Below, one piece after another: positions 6,526 through 14,373 of a stretch of 64,000 nt of DNA. Under the pieces are notes generated by a model, which was not told where the DNA came from, did no database searches, and saw only the letters and a list, made by a program, of their open reading frames with translations. The stretch's first letter is position 1. The number at the start of each line of letters is the position of its first letter. Source of the stretch: Methylobacterium sp. Leaf104 (lineage in GTDB: Bacteria; Pseudomonadota; Alphaproteobacteria; Rhizobiales; Beijerinckiaceae); contig NZ_LMMZ01000039.1 of NCBI RefSeq assembly GCF_001422885.1, positions 9,720 to 73,719 on the forward strand, written 5' to 3'. A program made the position numbers and the translations under genes.

Positions 6526-9500
6526 ATGATCCGCCCCTCCCTCTCTCCGCAGGCCCGCGCACGCGGCGTCACGGCGGTGCTCGGGCCGACCAATACCGGC
6601 AAGACTCATCTGGCCATCGAGCGCATGCTCGCCCATCCGACGGGCATGATCGGCCTTCCCCTCCGGCTCCTGGCGCGGGAGGTCTACCTGCGGGTGGTCG
6701 CGAAGGTGGGGGTCGACAAGGTCGCCCTCGTCACCGGCGAGGAGAAGATAAAGCCGGACCGGCCGCGCTACTGGATCTCCACCATCGAGGCGATGCCGCG
6801 CGACCTCGACGTCGCCTTCGTGGCGATCGACGAGATCCAGCTCGCCGCCGACATGGACCGCGGCCACGTCTTCACCGACCGCCTCCTGCACCAGCGCGGG
6901 CGCGAGGAGACCCTGCTCATCGGCTCCTCGACCATGCTGCCGCTGGTGCAGTCGCTGATTCCCGGCGTCCACACGACGACGCGACCGCGCCTGTCGCAGC
7001 TCACCTTCGCGGGCGAGAAGAAGCTCGGCCGCCTGCCCCGGCGCTCGGCCATCGTCGCCTTCTCGGCCGAGGAGGTCTACGCCATCGCGGAGCTGATCCG
7101 GCGCCAGCGCGGCGGGGCCGCGGTGGTGCTCGGCGCGCTCTCGCCGCGGACCCGCAACGCCCAGGTGGAGCTCTACCAGTCCGGCGACGTCGACTACCTC
7201 ATCGCCACCGATGCGGTGGGCATGGGCCTCAACCTCGACGTGGACCACGTCGCCTTCGCGGCGAACTGGAAATACGACGGCACCCGTTTCCGGAAGCTGA
7301 CCCCGCCGGAGATGGGACAGATCGCCGGCCGCGCCGGGCGCCACCTCTCGGACGGCACCTTCGGGTCGACGGGACGCTGCGCCCCCTTCGAGCCCGAGAT
7401 GATCGAGGCCCTGGAGACCCACGACTTCGAGCCCCTGCGCGTGCTGCAGTGGCGCAACCCCGACCTCGACTTCGCCTCCCTCAAGGCCCTGCAGGAGAGC
7501 CTCGACGAGCACCCGCGCGAGAAGGGCCTGACCCGCGCGCCCATGGGCGAGGACCAGTCGGCTCTCGAAATCCTGATGCGCGAGGACGACATCCGCGATC
7601 TGGCGAACCGGCCGGCCCATGTCCGCCGGCTCTGGGACGTCTGCGGCGTGCCCGATTACCGCAAGGTGCATCCGCAGACCCACGCCGACCTCGTCGCCCA
7701 GCTGTACCGCTTCCTCATGCGCGGCATGGCGGGGCGCATTCCCGACGACTGGTTCGCCAAGCACGTTGCCATGATCGACCGCACCGACGGCGACATCGAC
7801 GCGCTCTCCCAGCGCATCGCGCAGGGGCGGACCTGGACCTTCGTGGCGAACCGTCCGGATTGGCTCGTTGATCCGGTGCATTGGCAGGGCGAGACGCGTC
7901 GGGTAGAGGACAGGTTGTCCGACGCCCTGCACGAACGCCTCGCGAGCCGTTTCGTCGATCGGCGCACCAGCGTCCTGATGCGGCGCCTGAGAGAGAATAC
8001 GATGTTGGAAGCTGAGATCACCGCCGGCGGGGACGTCACCGTCGAGGGCCAGCATGTCGGCCATCTTCATGGCTTCCAGTTCGTTCCGGATCCCGGTGCG
8101 GAAGGACATGAGGCCAAGACCCTGCGCTCGGCGGCCGAAAAGGCGCTCGGCGGCGAGATCGAGGCCCGCGCCGAGCGGTTCTCGTCGGCCGCCGATGCCT
8201 CTCTGGTGCTGAGCCATGACGGTGTCATCCGCTGGACCGGCGACCCGGTCGCCAAGCTGACACCCGGCGACAAGCTGTTCGAGCCGCATGTCCGCCTGCT
8301 CGCCGACGAGCAGCTGACCGGTCCGGCCCGCGACAAGGTCGAGGCCCGGCTCGTCGCCTGGCTCAAGGCCTACGTGGTGCGCCTTCTCGGCCCGCTGATG
8401 GAGATCGAGACCGCGGCGGACCTCACGGGGCTCGCCAAGGGCATCGGCTTCCAGGTGGTGGAGGCCCTGGGCGTGCTGGAGCGCGCCAAGGTGATGCAGG
8501 AGATGCGCACCCTCGACCAGGAAGGCCGTGGCGCGCTGCGCCGCCACGGCGTCCGCTTCGGCGCCTATCACATCTTCCTGCCGGCCCTGCTGAAGCCGGC
8601 GCCCCGGACGCTCGCGGCCCAGCTCTGGGCCCTGAAGAACGGCGGCCTCGACCAGCGCGGCCTCGACGAGATCGCGCATCTCGCCAGCTCCGGCCGCACG
8701 TCGATCAAGGTCGACCCGGAGATCGCCAAGGGCCTGTACCGCGCGGCCGGCTTCCGCGTCTGCGGCGAGCGCGCGGTGCGCGTCGACATCCTGGAGCGCC
8801 TCGCCGACCTGATCCGCCCGGCCATCGCCTACCGCCCCGGCACGACGCCGGGCGAGGCCCCCGTGGGCGCGGCCGATGGCGACGCCTTCGTGGCGACCGT
8901 GGGCATGACCTCCCTCGTCGGCTGCTCGGGCGAGGACTTCGCCTCGATCCTGAAATCCCTCGGCTATGCCCCCGAGACCCGTCCGGGGCCGGCCATCACC
9001 GTACCGCTGATCCCGGCCGCCCCGACGCAGCCGGTCGTTCCGGCCGCCGCCGCGAGCAGCGAGGCGGCGTCCGACGAGCATGCCCCGGCCGAGGCGGCGG
9101 GCGAAGCGGCTCCCGAGGGCGGCGTCGAGGCGGCGCCGGCCGGCGACGGCGACGCATCGGTCGAGACTGCCGAGACCGAGATCGCGCCCGGCTCGACGGA
9201 GGATTCCGTCGCCGTCGCCTCTCATGACGAGGCCGCCGGCGAAGTGCCGGCTGCCGAGGAGGCCGTTGCGGAAGGCGCCGTCGCCGAGGCGAGTCCGGCC
9301 CGGGAGGACAGCCCAGCCGAGGCGCCCGTCGCGTCGTCCGAGGCCGTGGAGGAGGCCGCTCCGGAGCCCGTCGCCGACGCGGCGGCCGTCGCCGAGTCCG
9401 CGGAACATCCGACGGAGGGCGCCGAGACGGCCGAGCCGGAGGCCACCGCTACCGACGCATCGGCCGAGGCCACCGGAATCGAGACGTCGGCCGACGCTAC

Positions 9501-9969
9501 CGACGGTGAGGCGTCCGCCGCGGAGGCTCCGGCCGAGGTCGCGACCGTCGAGGTCTGGCGTCTCCAGCGCCACCAGCGCAACGCCAATCCGCGCCAGAAT
9601 CGTCCGCGCGGCCAGGGTCGTGACGGCGGCGCCCCCCGGGCGGCCGGCGAGGCACGGCCCGATCATCGCCGGCCGGGCGCGCCCGGCGGCGAGGGTCGCG
9701 ACCGTCCGCGCGGTGCGCCGGGGGAGCGCCCGGAGGGCGGTCGCCGCGGCGGCCCCGGCGAGGGACGCCCGGAGGGAGGCCGCCCGCAGCGTCGCGAGCG
9801 CTTCGAGCCGGGCCGGACCCGGCCGGAGCGTCGGGACGAGCCGCGGGCCGCGCCCCGCGACGAGCCCCGTCCGCAGCGCCGCGAGCGGGCGCCGGACCCG
9901 GATTCGCCCTTCGCCAAGCTCGCGGCCCTGAAGGCGCAGCTCGAGGCGGGGAATGACCGCAAGCGCTGA
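6526..9969 (+). CDS. SUV3/MgpS-like ATP-dependent RNA helicase with long disordered tail
   Basis: The 1147-residue protein has an N-terminal DExH helicase core of the mitochondrial SUV3 type. Walker A is GPTNTGKT (20-27), Walker B is DEIQ (102-105), a motif V-like TDAVGMGLNLDV lies at 228-239, and motif VI is QIAGRAGR (265-272). A SUV3-like helical region follows to about residue 810. The last 330 or so residues are low complexity: an Ala/Glu/Pro-rich acidic segment (about 830-1005), then a very basic Arg/Gly/Pro segment with many ERPEGGR and RGGP-type units. SUV3 helicases partner 3'-5' exonucleases in RNA decay; the basic tail is a probable RNA-binding addition. An S4-domain protein follows after 6 nt. 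Confidence 0.88.
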   Translation: MIRPSLSPQARARGVTAVLGPTNTGKTHLAIERMLAHPTGMIGLPLRLLAREVYLRVVAKVGVDKVALVTGEEKIKPDRPRYWISTIEAMPRDLDVAFVAIDEIQLAADMDRGHVFTDRLLHQRGREETLLIGSSTMLPLVQSLIPGVHTTTRPRLSQLTFAGEKKLGRLPRRSAIVAFSAEEVYAIAELIRRQRGGAAVVLGALSPRTRNAQVELYQSGDVDYLIATDAVGMGLNLDVDHVAFAANWKYDGTRFRKLTPPEMGQIAGRAGRHLSDGTFGSTGRCAPFEPEMIEALETHDFEPLRVLQWRNPDLDFASLKALQESLDEHPREKGLTRAPMGEDQSALEILMREDDIRDLANRPAHVRRLWDVCGVPDYRKVHPQTHADLVAQLYRFLMRGMAGRIPDDWFAKHVAMIDRTDGDIDALSQRIAQGRTWTFVANRPDWLVDPVHWQGETRRVEDRLSDALHERLASRFVDRRTSVLMRRLRENTMLEAEITAGGDVTVEGQHVGHLHGFQFVPDPGAEGHEAKTLRSAAEKALGGEIEARAERFSSAADASLVLSHDGVIRWTGDPVAKLTPGDKLFEPHVRLLADEQLTGPARDKVEARLVAWLKAYVVRLLGPLMEIETAADLTGLAKGIGFQVVEALGVLERAKVMQEMRTLDQEGRGALRRHGVRFGAYHIFLPALLKPAPRTLAAQLWALKNGGLDQRGLDEIAHLASSGRTSIKVDPEIAKGLYRAAGFRVCGERAVRVDILERLADLIRPAIAYRPGTTPGEAPVGAADGDAFVATVGMTSLVGCSGEDFASILKSLGYAPETRPGPAITVPLIPAAPTQPVVPAAAASSEAASDEHAPAEAAGEAAPEGGVEAAPAGDGDASVETAETEIAPGSTEDSVAVASHDEAAGEVPAAEEAVAEGAVAEASPAREDSPAEAPVASSEAVEEAAPEPVADAAAVAESAEHPTEGAETAEPEATATDASAEATGIETSADATDGEASAAEAPAEVATVEVWRLQRHQRNANPRQNRPRGQGRDGGAPRAAGEARPDHRRPGAPGGEGRDRPRGAPGERPEGGRRGGPGEGRPEGGRPQRRERFEPGRTRPERRDEPRAAPRDEPRPQRRERAPDPDSPFAKLAALKAQLEAGNDRKR

Positions 9970-9975
9970 GGTGGG

Positions 9976-10251
9976 ATGAAGCCGGGACGCCAGCGGCTCG
10001 ACAAATGGCTGTGGTTCGCGCGCTTCGCGCGGACCCGGTCGCTCGCGGCACGCCTGGTCGCCGACGGCTATGTCCGGGTCAACGGTAAGCGGGTCGACGC
10101 CTCCGCGACCGCCGTCGCCCTCGGGGATGTCGTGACCGTCGCGGCGGCCCATGCCACCGTGATCGCCCGGGTCCTCGACCTCGGCGAGCGCCGCGGCCCG
10201 GCGCCGGACGCCCAGCGCCTCTACGAGGTGGTGGGACATGCGCCCGAATAG
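9976..10251 (+). CDS. S4-domain RNA-binding protein (Hsp15-like)
   Basis: This 91-residue protein is a single S4 domain: QRLDKWLWFARFARTRSLAA, then GYVRVNGKRVD and GDVVTV. This is the Hsp15 (HslR) family, whose E. coli member rescues 50S subunits stalled with nascent chains. It starts 6 nt after the helicase stop and is almost certainly co-transcribed with it, so the pair forms an RNA or ribosome maintenance unit. Confidence 0.9.
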   Translation: MKPGRQRLDKWLWFARFARTRSLAARLVADGYVRVNGKRVDASATAVALGDVVTVAAAHATVIARVLDLGERRGPAPDAQRLYEVVGHAPE

Positions 10252-10483
10252 GCCGGGCTCGCGTGTCACCGGCGCGACACCGGCGGGGCGGTCGTGCGCT
10301 CGGCCCGTCGGCGTGCTTGTCAGCCCCCCAGACAGGGTCTAGAGCCAGCGCGACTCCCTCTTGCCCGTGCGAACCCGCATCCACGCCACCCCGCATTAAG
10401 GCATCCGTGCAACGATCTGCGCGAGCGACCATGCATCGGCATCGGGACGCTCCCGGAAGGCCGGATCAAGGACTGAAGGCCCC

Positions 10484-10822
10484 ATGACCTACGTCGTCAC
10501 CGACAACTGCATCAAGTGCAAGTACATGGACTGCGTCGAGGTCTGTCCGGTGGACTGCTTCTACGAAGGCGAGAACATGCTCGTCATCCACCCGGACGAG
10601 TGCATCGACTGCGGCGTCTGCGAGCCGGAATGTCCGGCCGAGGCGATCAAGCCCGATACCGAGCCGAGCCTCGAGACCTGGCTCAAGGTGAACGCCGACT
10701 ACGCTCGCACCTGGCCGAACATCACCCAGAAGAAGGATGCTCCGGCCGACGCCAAGACCTGGGACGGGGTCGCCGGCAAGTTCGAGGCGCACTTCTCCGC
10801 CAATCCCGGAACGGGCGACTGA
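10484..10822 (+). CDS. fdxA: 7Fe ferredoxin FdxA
   Basis: The 112-residue protein is a seven-iron (3Fe-4S plus 4Fe-4S) ferredoxin of the FdxA type. Cysteines 9, 17, 21 and 25 lie in the first motif and 40, 43, 46 and 50 in the second (CIDCGVCEPEC). The C-terminal extension (WLKVNADYARTWPNI) is specific to this subgroup. It is a soluble low-potential electron carrier; its partner is not indicated by the neighbours. The region 10252-10483 upstream holds its promoter, but no clear motif was recognised. Confidence 0.96.
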   Translation: MTYVVTDNCIKCKYMDCVEVCPVDCFYEGENMLVIHPDECIDCGVCEPECPAEAIKPDTEPSLETWLKVNADYARTWPNITQKKDAPADAKTWDGVAGKFEAHFSANPGTGD

Positions 10823-11250
10823 TCGCCGCGACGCCGCCGTCTCGACGAGGACATCGCGCGAGCCCCGGACCTTGCAAAGAGGCTGTGGAGGGCTCGGGAG
10901 CCAGGGCCGATCACACGACCATGGGCCGGCAATCCTTTGATTCGTCGGCTGGTTTGTGTTATTACAAAGTCCTGCCGTCGTTCGTGCCCGACGTGCTGCC
11001 TCCAGCCATCACCTGATGGGTCTCACACTCAGTTGTGGATTGGGGTCGCACGCGATCGATCGCTGAAGGCCCTGCTGCTTTCGGCGACCGCTCCCTCGTT
11101 GCGCGATCATCGGCTTGCCCGGGAACCGGCAGGTTGTGCATCGCCGATGCAGATCCTTCGGACAAGGGGCTGGAGCCGGGTCACCCACCCCGGATTACAG
11201 GGTTCGGCGCGGCGTTCAAGGCCGCGCAATGTTCTGGAGGCGCTTCTCGC
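10823..11250. other. Long leader/intergenic region upstream of carD
   Basis: This 428-nt stretch contains no supportable gene. It holds a candidate promoter at 10937-10965, which would give carD a leader of about 280 nt. Several short inverted repeats are present, none strong enough to call a riboswitch. Confidence 0.5.
10937..10965 (+). promoter_or_regulatory. Candidate promoter of carD
   Basis: TTGATT (10937-10942) is followed after exactly 17 nt by TATTAC (10960-10965), in a locally AT-rich patch of an otherwise GC-rich region. Confidence 0.45.
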
Positions 11251-11841
11251 ATGACCACAGCCAAGAAGACGACGGCAGGCCGCCAAGGCTTCAAGACCGG
11301 CGAAGCGGTCGTGTACCCGGCTCACGGTGTCGGTCGCATCACCGCCATCGAGGAGCAGGAGATCGCCGGCTACAAGCTTGAGCTGTTCGTCGTGTCTTTC
11401 GAGAAGGACAAGATGGTCCTGCGCGTCCCGACCGCGAAGGCCAACAGCGTCGGCATGCGCAAGCTCGCCGAGCCGGAACTCGTGAAGAAGGCCCTGGATC
11501 TCCTCACCGGGCGCGCCCGGATCAAGCGGACCATGTGGTCCCGCCGCGCCCAGGAATACGAGGCCAAGATCAACTCGGGCGACCTCCTGTCGGTGACCGA
11601 GGTGGTGCGCGACCTCTACCGCTCCGAGGCGCAGCCCGAGCAGTCCTACAGCGAGCGTCAGCTCTACGAGTCGGCGCTCGACCGGGTCGTGCGCGAGATC
11701 TCGTCCGTGAACCGCATCACCGAGACCGAGGCTCTCAAGCTCATCGAGCAGAGCCTCGCCAAGTCTCCGCGCCGCGCCAAGGGCGAAGCCGAGGCGGAAG
11801 GCGAAGCCGAGAGCGACGACCTGCAGGAAGAGGCCGCCTGA
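11251..11841 (+). CDS. carD: CarD/CdnL-type RNA polymerase-binding regulator
   Basis: The 196-residue protein has an N-terminal CarD/TRCF RNA-polymerase-interacting domain (about 14-75, FKTGEAVVYPAHGVGRI) and a helical C-terminal DNA-binding domain (about 80-170, with WSRRAQEYEAKINSGDL). An acidic Glu/Ala tail follows. Family members bind the polymerase beta subunit and stabilise open complexes, especially at rRNA promoters. The ATG at 11251 has CTGGAGG 10 nt upstream. It is monocistronic, ending in a strong terminator. Confidence 0.95.
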   Translation: MTTAKKTTAGRQGFKTGEAVVYPAHGVGRITAIEEQEIAGYKLELFVVSFEKDKMVLRVPTAKANSVGMRKLAEPELVKKALDLLTGRARIKRTMWSRRAQEYEAKINSGDLLSVTEVVRDLYRSEAQPEQSYSERQLYESALDRVVREISSVNRITETEALKLIEQSLAKSPRRAKGEAEAEGEAESDDLQEEAA

Positions 11842-11888
11842 TCGGCAGCCTCCCGCATCCCGGCACAGGTCCGGACACACGCATTTCG

Positions 11889-11916
11889 AGCCCGGCGCAT
11901 TGCGCCGGGCTTTTTC
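11889..11916 (+). terminator. Intrinsic terminator of carD
   Basis: AGCCCGGCG and its complement form a strong stem (within 11889-11911) followed by TTTTT at 11911-11915. Confidence 0.9.
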
Positions 11917-12092
11917 GTTGCGCAACCCCAATTCCGCGCGTTCCTCACGAGACCGTGTGAAGCACCCCATCCGCGGAACCATCCCAACCACCTCGTGTTG
12001 TCGCGTTGCCAGGCACAGGTCTCCGGTCCGATTTCGATCGGCGCGATCGACCCGTGGTCAGAAGCAGACGTTCCATCGAAACGGAGGCGGGG

Positions 12093-12965
12093 ATGGCGGA
12101 TATCGCAGGGATCCGGCGGCAGTTCATACGCACGGCGATGGAGGCGCCTTTCCTTGCGCGGGACGAGGAACGCGGACTCGCCGTCCGCTGGAAGGACGAT
12201 CGGGACGAGCGCGCTCTCCACGGGCTGATCTCGGCCCATATGCGTCTCGTCATCGCCATCGCCGGACGCTTCCGGCATTACGGGCTGCCGATGGCCGACC
12301 TCGTTCAGGAAGGCCATGTCGGCCTGATGGAAGCGGCGGCGCGCTTCGAACCCGAGCGCGAGGTCCGCTTCTCCACCTACGCCACCTGGTGGATCCGGGC
12401 GTCGATCCAGGACTACATCCTCCGGAACTGGTCCATCGTCCGCGGCGGAACGAGTTCGGCGCAGAAGGCCCTGTTCTTCAATCTGCGCCGCCTGCGCGCC
12501 AAGCTGATGCAGTCCACCGAGGAGCATGTCGGCGACGAGATTCACCGTCGCATCGCCACGGCCATCGGCGTCTCGCGAGAGGACGTCGCGCTGATGGATG
12601 CGCGCCTTTCCGGCCCCGACATGTCGCTCAATGCGCCCGTGGGCGAGGAAAGCGAAGCCTCCTCCGAGCGCATGGATTTCCTCGTCGACGGCGCCGCTCT
12701 GCCCGACGAAACGGTATCGGCGACGGTCGATGGCGAGCGCCGCCTGATCTGGCTCAACGAAGCCCTGACGGTGTTGTCCGAGCGCGAGCTGCGCATCCTC
12801 AAGGAGCGCCGCCTCGCCGAAGATCAGGCCACCCTCGAAGCCTTGGGACACCGGCTCGGCATCTCGAAGGAGCGGGTGCGCCAGATCGAGAACCGCGCCC
12901 TCGAAAAGCTGCGCCGCGCCCTCGCCGAACGGTTTCCGCAGACCGGCGGCAACGTCTACGCCTGA
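12093..12965 (+). CDS. rpoH: RNA polymerase sigma-32 family factor (RpoH)
   Basis: The 290-residue protein is a heat-shock sigma factor. It carries the diagnostic RpoH box QKALFFNLRR (124-133) between regions 2 and 3, region 2 (HMRLVIAIAGRFRHYGLPMADLVQEG, then FSTYATWWIRASIQDYI) and region 4 (LGISKERVRQIENRALEKLR). The ATG at 12093 follows GGAGGCGGGG. Alphaproteobacteria usually carry two or more RpoH paralogues with heat-shock or oxidative-stress regulons; which one this is cannot be told from the window. It stands alone, next to carD. Confidence 0.93.
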   Translation: MADIAGIRRQFIRTAMEAPFLARDEERGLAVRWKDDRDERALHGLISAHMRLVIAIAGRFRHYGLPMADLVQEGHVGLMEAAARFEPEREVRFSTYATWWIRASIQDYILRNWSIVRGGTSSAQKALFFNLRRLRAKLMQSTEEHVGDEIHRRIATAIGVSREDVALMDARLSGPDMSLNAPVGEESEASSERMDFLVDGAALPDETVSATVDGERRLIWLNEALTVLSERELRILKERRLAEDQATLEALGHRLGISKERVRQIENRALEKLRRALAERFPQTGGNVYA

Positions 12966-13094
12966 ACGACCGGGATTTCGGTTTTGTCGTGATCACGCCG
13001 TCGCCTGATCGTCTCTCCTGAAACGTCATGATAGGCTCTCTGGCGGACCCGTGGATGCGGTCACGGGCTCTGCGGGAGACGCGGGCGTTTCGAG

Positions 13095-13877
13095 ATGGAG
13101 AGAACCGGGGCGGAGGAGCCGCAACAGCCCGATCTTCGTTCGTCGCACGATTGGCCGACCGTCCGTCCTGCGCCCGACACCGGAACTGCGGTCTGGCGCG
13201 TGGACCTTTCCCTCGGCGCAGCCGATCGGACTGAATTGGCGGCGTGGCTCTCCCCGGAGGAGCGTGCGCGGGCCGAGCGGTTCTATCGTCACGAGGATCG
13301 GGCGCGCTACATCGAGAGCCACGCCGCGCTCCGGCTGATCCTCGGCCGCTACCGCGATCTGCCACCGGGCGAGATGGCCTTCGAGCAGGAAGCCGGCGGG
13401 AAGCCGGTCCTGATCCCGGCGCAGCGGGCGGGCCTTCACTTCAATCTCTCCCACTCGGGGTCGCATGCCCTGATCGGCGTCTCGCATTGCGCTCCGATCG
13501 GCGTCGATGTGGAAGCGATCCGCCCGGTTGGCGATCCGCTCGCGATCGTCCGGGCGCATTTCCATCCCGTCGAGATCGCTTCCCTCGCCCGGGCACCGCA
13601 GGACCGGCAGGCGCCACTCTTCTTCCGCTGCTGGACGCGCAAGGAAGCGGTCGTCAAAGCCCTCGGCACGGGCCTCGCCCTGCCGCTCGACGGCTTCAGC
13701 GTCGACGGCCCGTCCCCCGCCACCATCCGCTGGGACGGCGTAGACCCGGCATCGGACGGCTGGTCCTTGATCGACCTCGACATCGAAACGGATGTCGTCG
13801 GAGCCGTTGCAATTCCGCGGCCCGATCATCCGTGCCGGCTGTTTCGCCTTCCCGCGCATTGGACCGCGCTTGCATGA
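13095..13877 (+). CDS. 4'-phosphopantetheinyl transferase (Sfp type)
   Basis: The 260-residue protein transfers phosphopantetheine from CoA to a carrier-protein serine. The three Sfp-family motifs are visible: NLSHS at 117-121, the Mg-binding GVDVE at 136-140 and WTRKEAVVKALGTGL at 180-194. Length fits Sfp rather than the short AcpS type. No carrier protein, polyketide or peptide synthase is adjacent, so its target lies elsewhere. It ends about 95 nt before the tRNA-Pro gene. Confidence 0.93.
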   Translation: MERTGAEEPQQPDLRSSHDWPTVRPAPDTGTAVWRVDLSLGAADRTELAAWLSPEERARAERFYRHEDRARYIESHAALRLILGRYRDLPPGEMAFEQEAGGKPVLIPAQRAGLHFNLSHSGSHALIGVSHCAPIGVDVEAIRPVGDPLAIVRAHFHPVEIASLARAPQDRQAPLFFRCWTRKEAVVKALGTGLALPLDGFSVDGPSPATIRWDGVDPASDGWSLIDLDIETDVVGAVAIPRPDHPCRLFRLPAHWTALA

Positions 13878-13973
13878 GCGGGCCTTCATCGCACGATTCC
13901 CGCGAGGAAGCGCTTGCGGCCCCGCAGAGGGCTCGCTATACGTCCGCTCGCCGGCCGAGACAGCCGGCTTTGT

Positions 13974-14050
13974 CGGAGTGTAGCGCAGTCTGGTAGCGCA
14001 CCACGTTCGGGACGTGGGGGTCGCAGGTTCAAATCCTGCCACTCCGACCA
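13974..14050 (+). tRNA. tRNA-Pro (anticodon CGG)
   Basis: A complete 77-nt cloverleaf is readable, with acceptor arms CGGAGTG and CACTCCG and an encoded ACCA end. The anticodon stem CCACG/CGTGG encloses the loop TTCGGGA, giving anticodon CGG for proline CCG codons. The T-arm contains GGTTCAAATCC. No copy of its 3' end was noticed downstream, so there is no direct evidence of an integrated element. Confidence 0.97.
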
Positions 14051-14373
14051 GTTTGATTTCCCAAGGCTTCGCCTTTTCCCGAGATCCTCGGAGACGATGT
14101 TTCCATTCCCACTGGCGTATGCCGGTCGGACGTCTGCGGGGCCGATGCGCGCGAACGGTCCTTCGGCCGGTATTCTCGTCGGCAAGACCTCTCGGCAGCA
14201 AGATCCCATCCATCTTCAGCGTGAACCACCCGGACCTGCGCGAGTGGGCGACGACCTTCGTGAGGCGGGCCGGATCGATGCTCCGCCGAGATCCGGCCTT
14301 CCGCTCACGGAAGATTCAACTCTCCACCGCATCGTCGGCCTGACGAGCCCCCGATGGTCTCGGCGGCGCATGT
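14051..14373. other. Intergenic region between tRNA-Pro and the glycan cluster
   Basis: No supportable gene, repeat or attachment site was recognised. Short open frames here show no homology-like features. Confidence 0.5.

Noticed and set aside
5863..10269. Very long leftward open frame across the helicase
   Set aside because: It is the antisense shadow of the GC-rich, low-complexity helicase; composition is Arg/Gly/Ala-rich without domains.
14051..14373. Integrated element or attachment site behind tRNA-Pro
   Set aside because: No second copy of the tRNA 3' end, integrase or phage gene was seen in the window.
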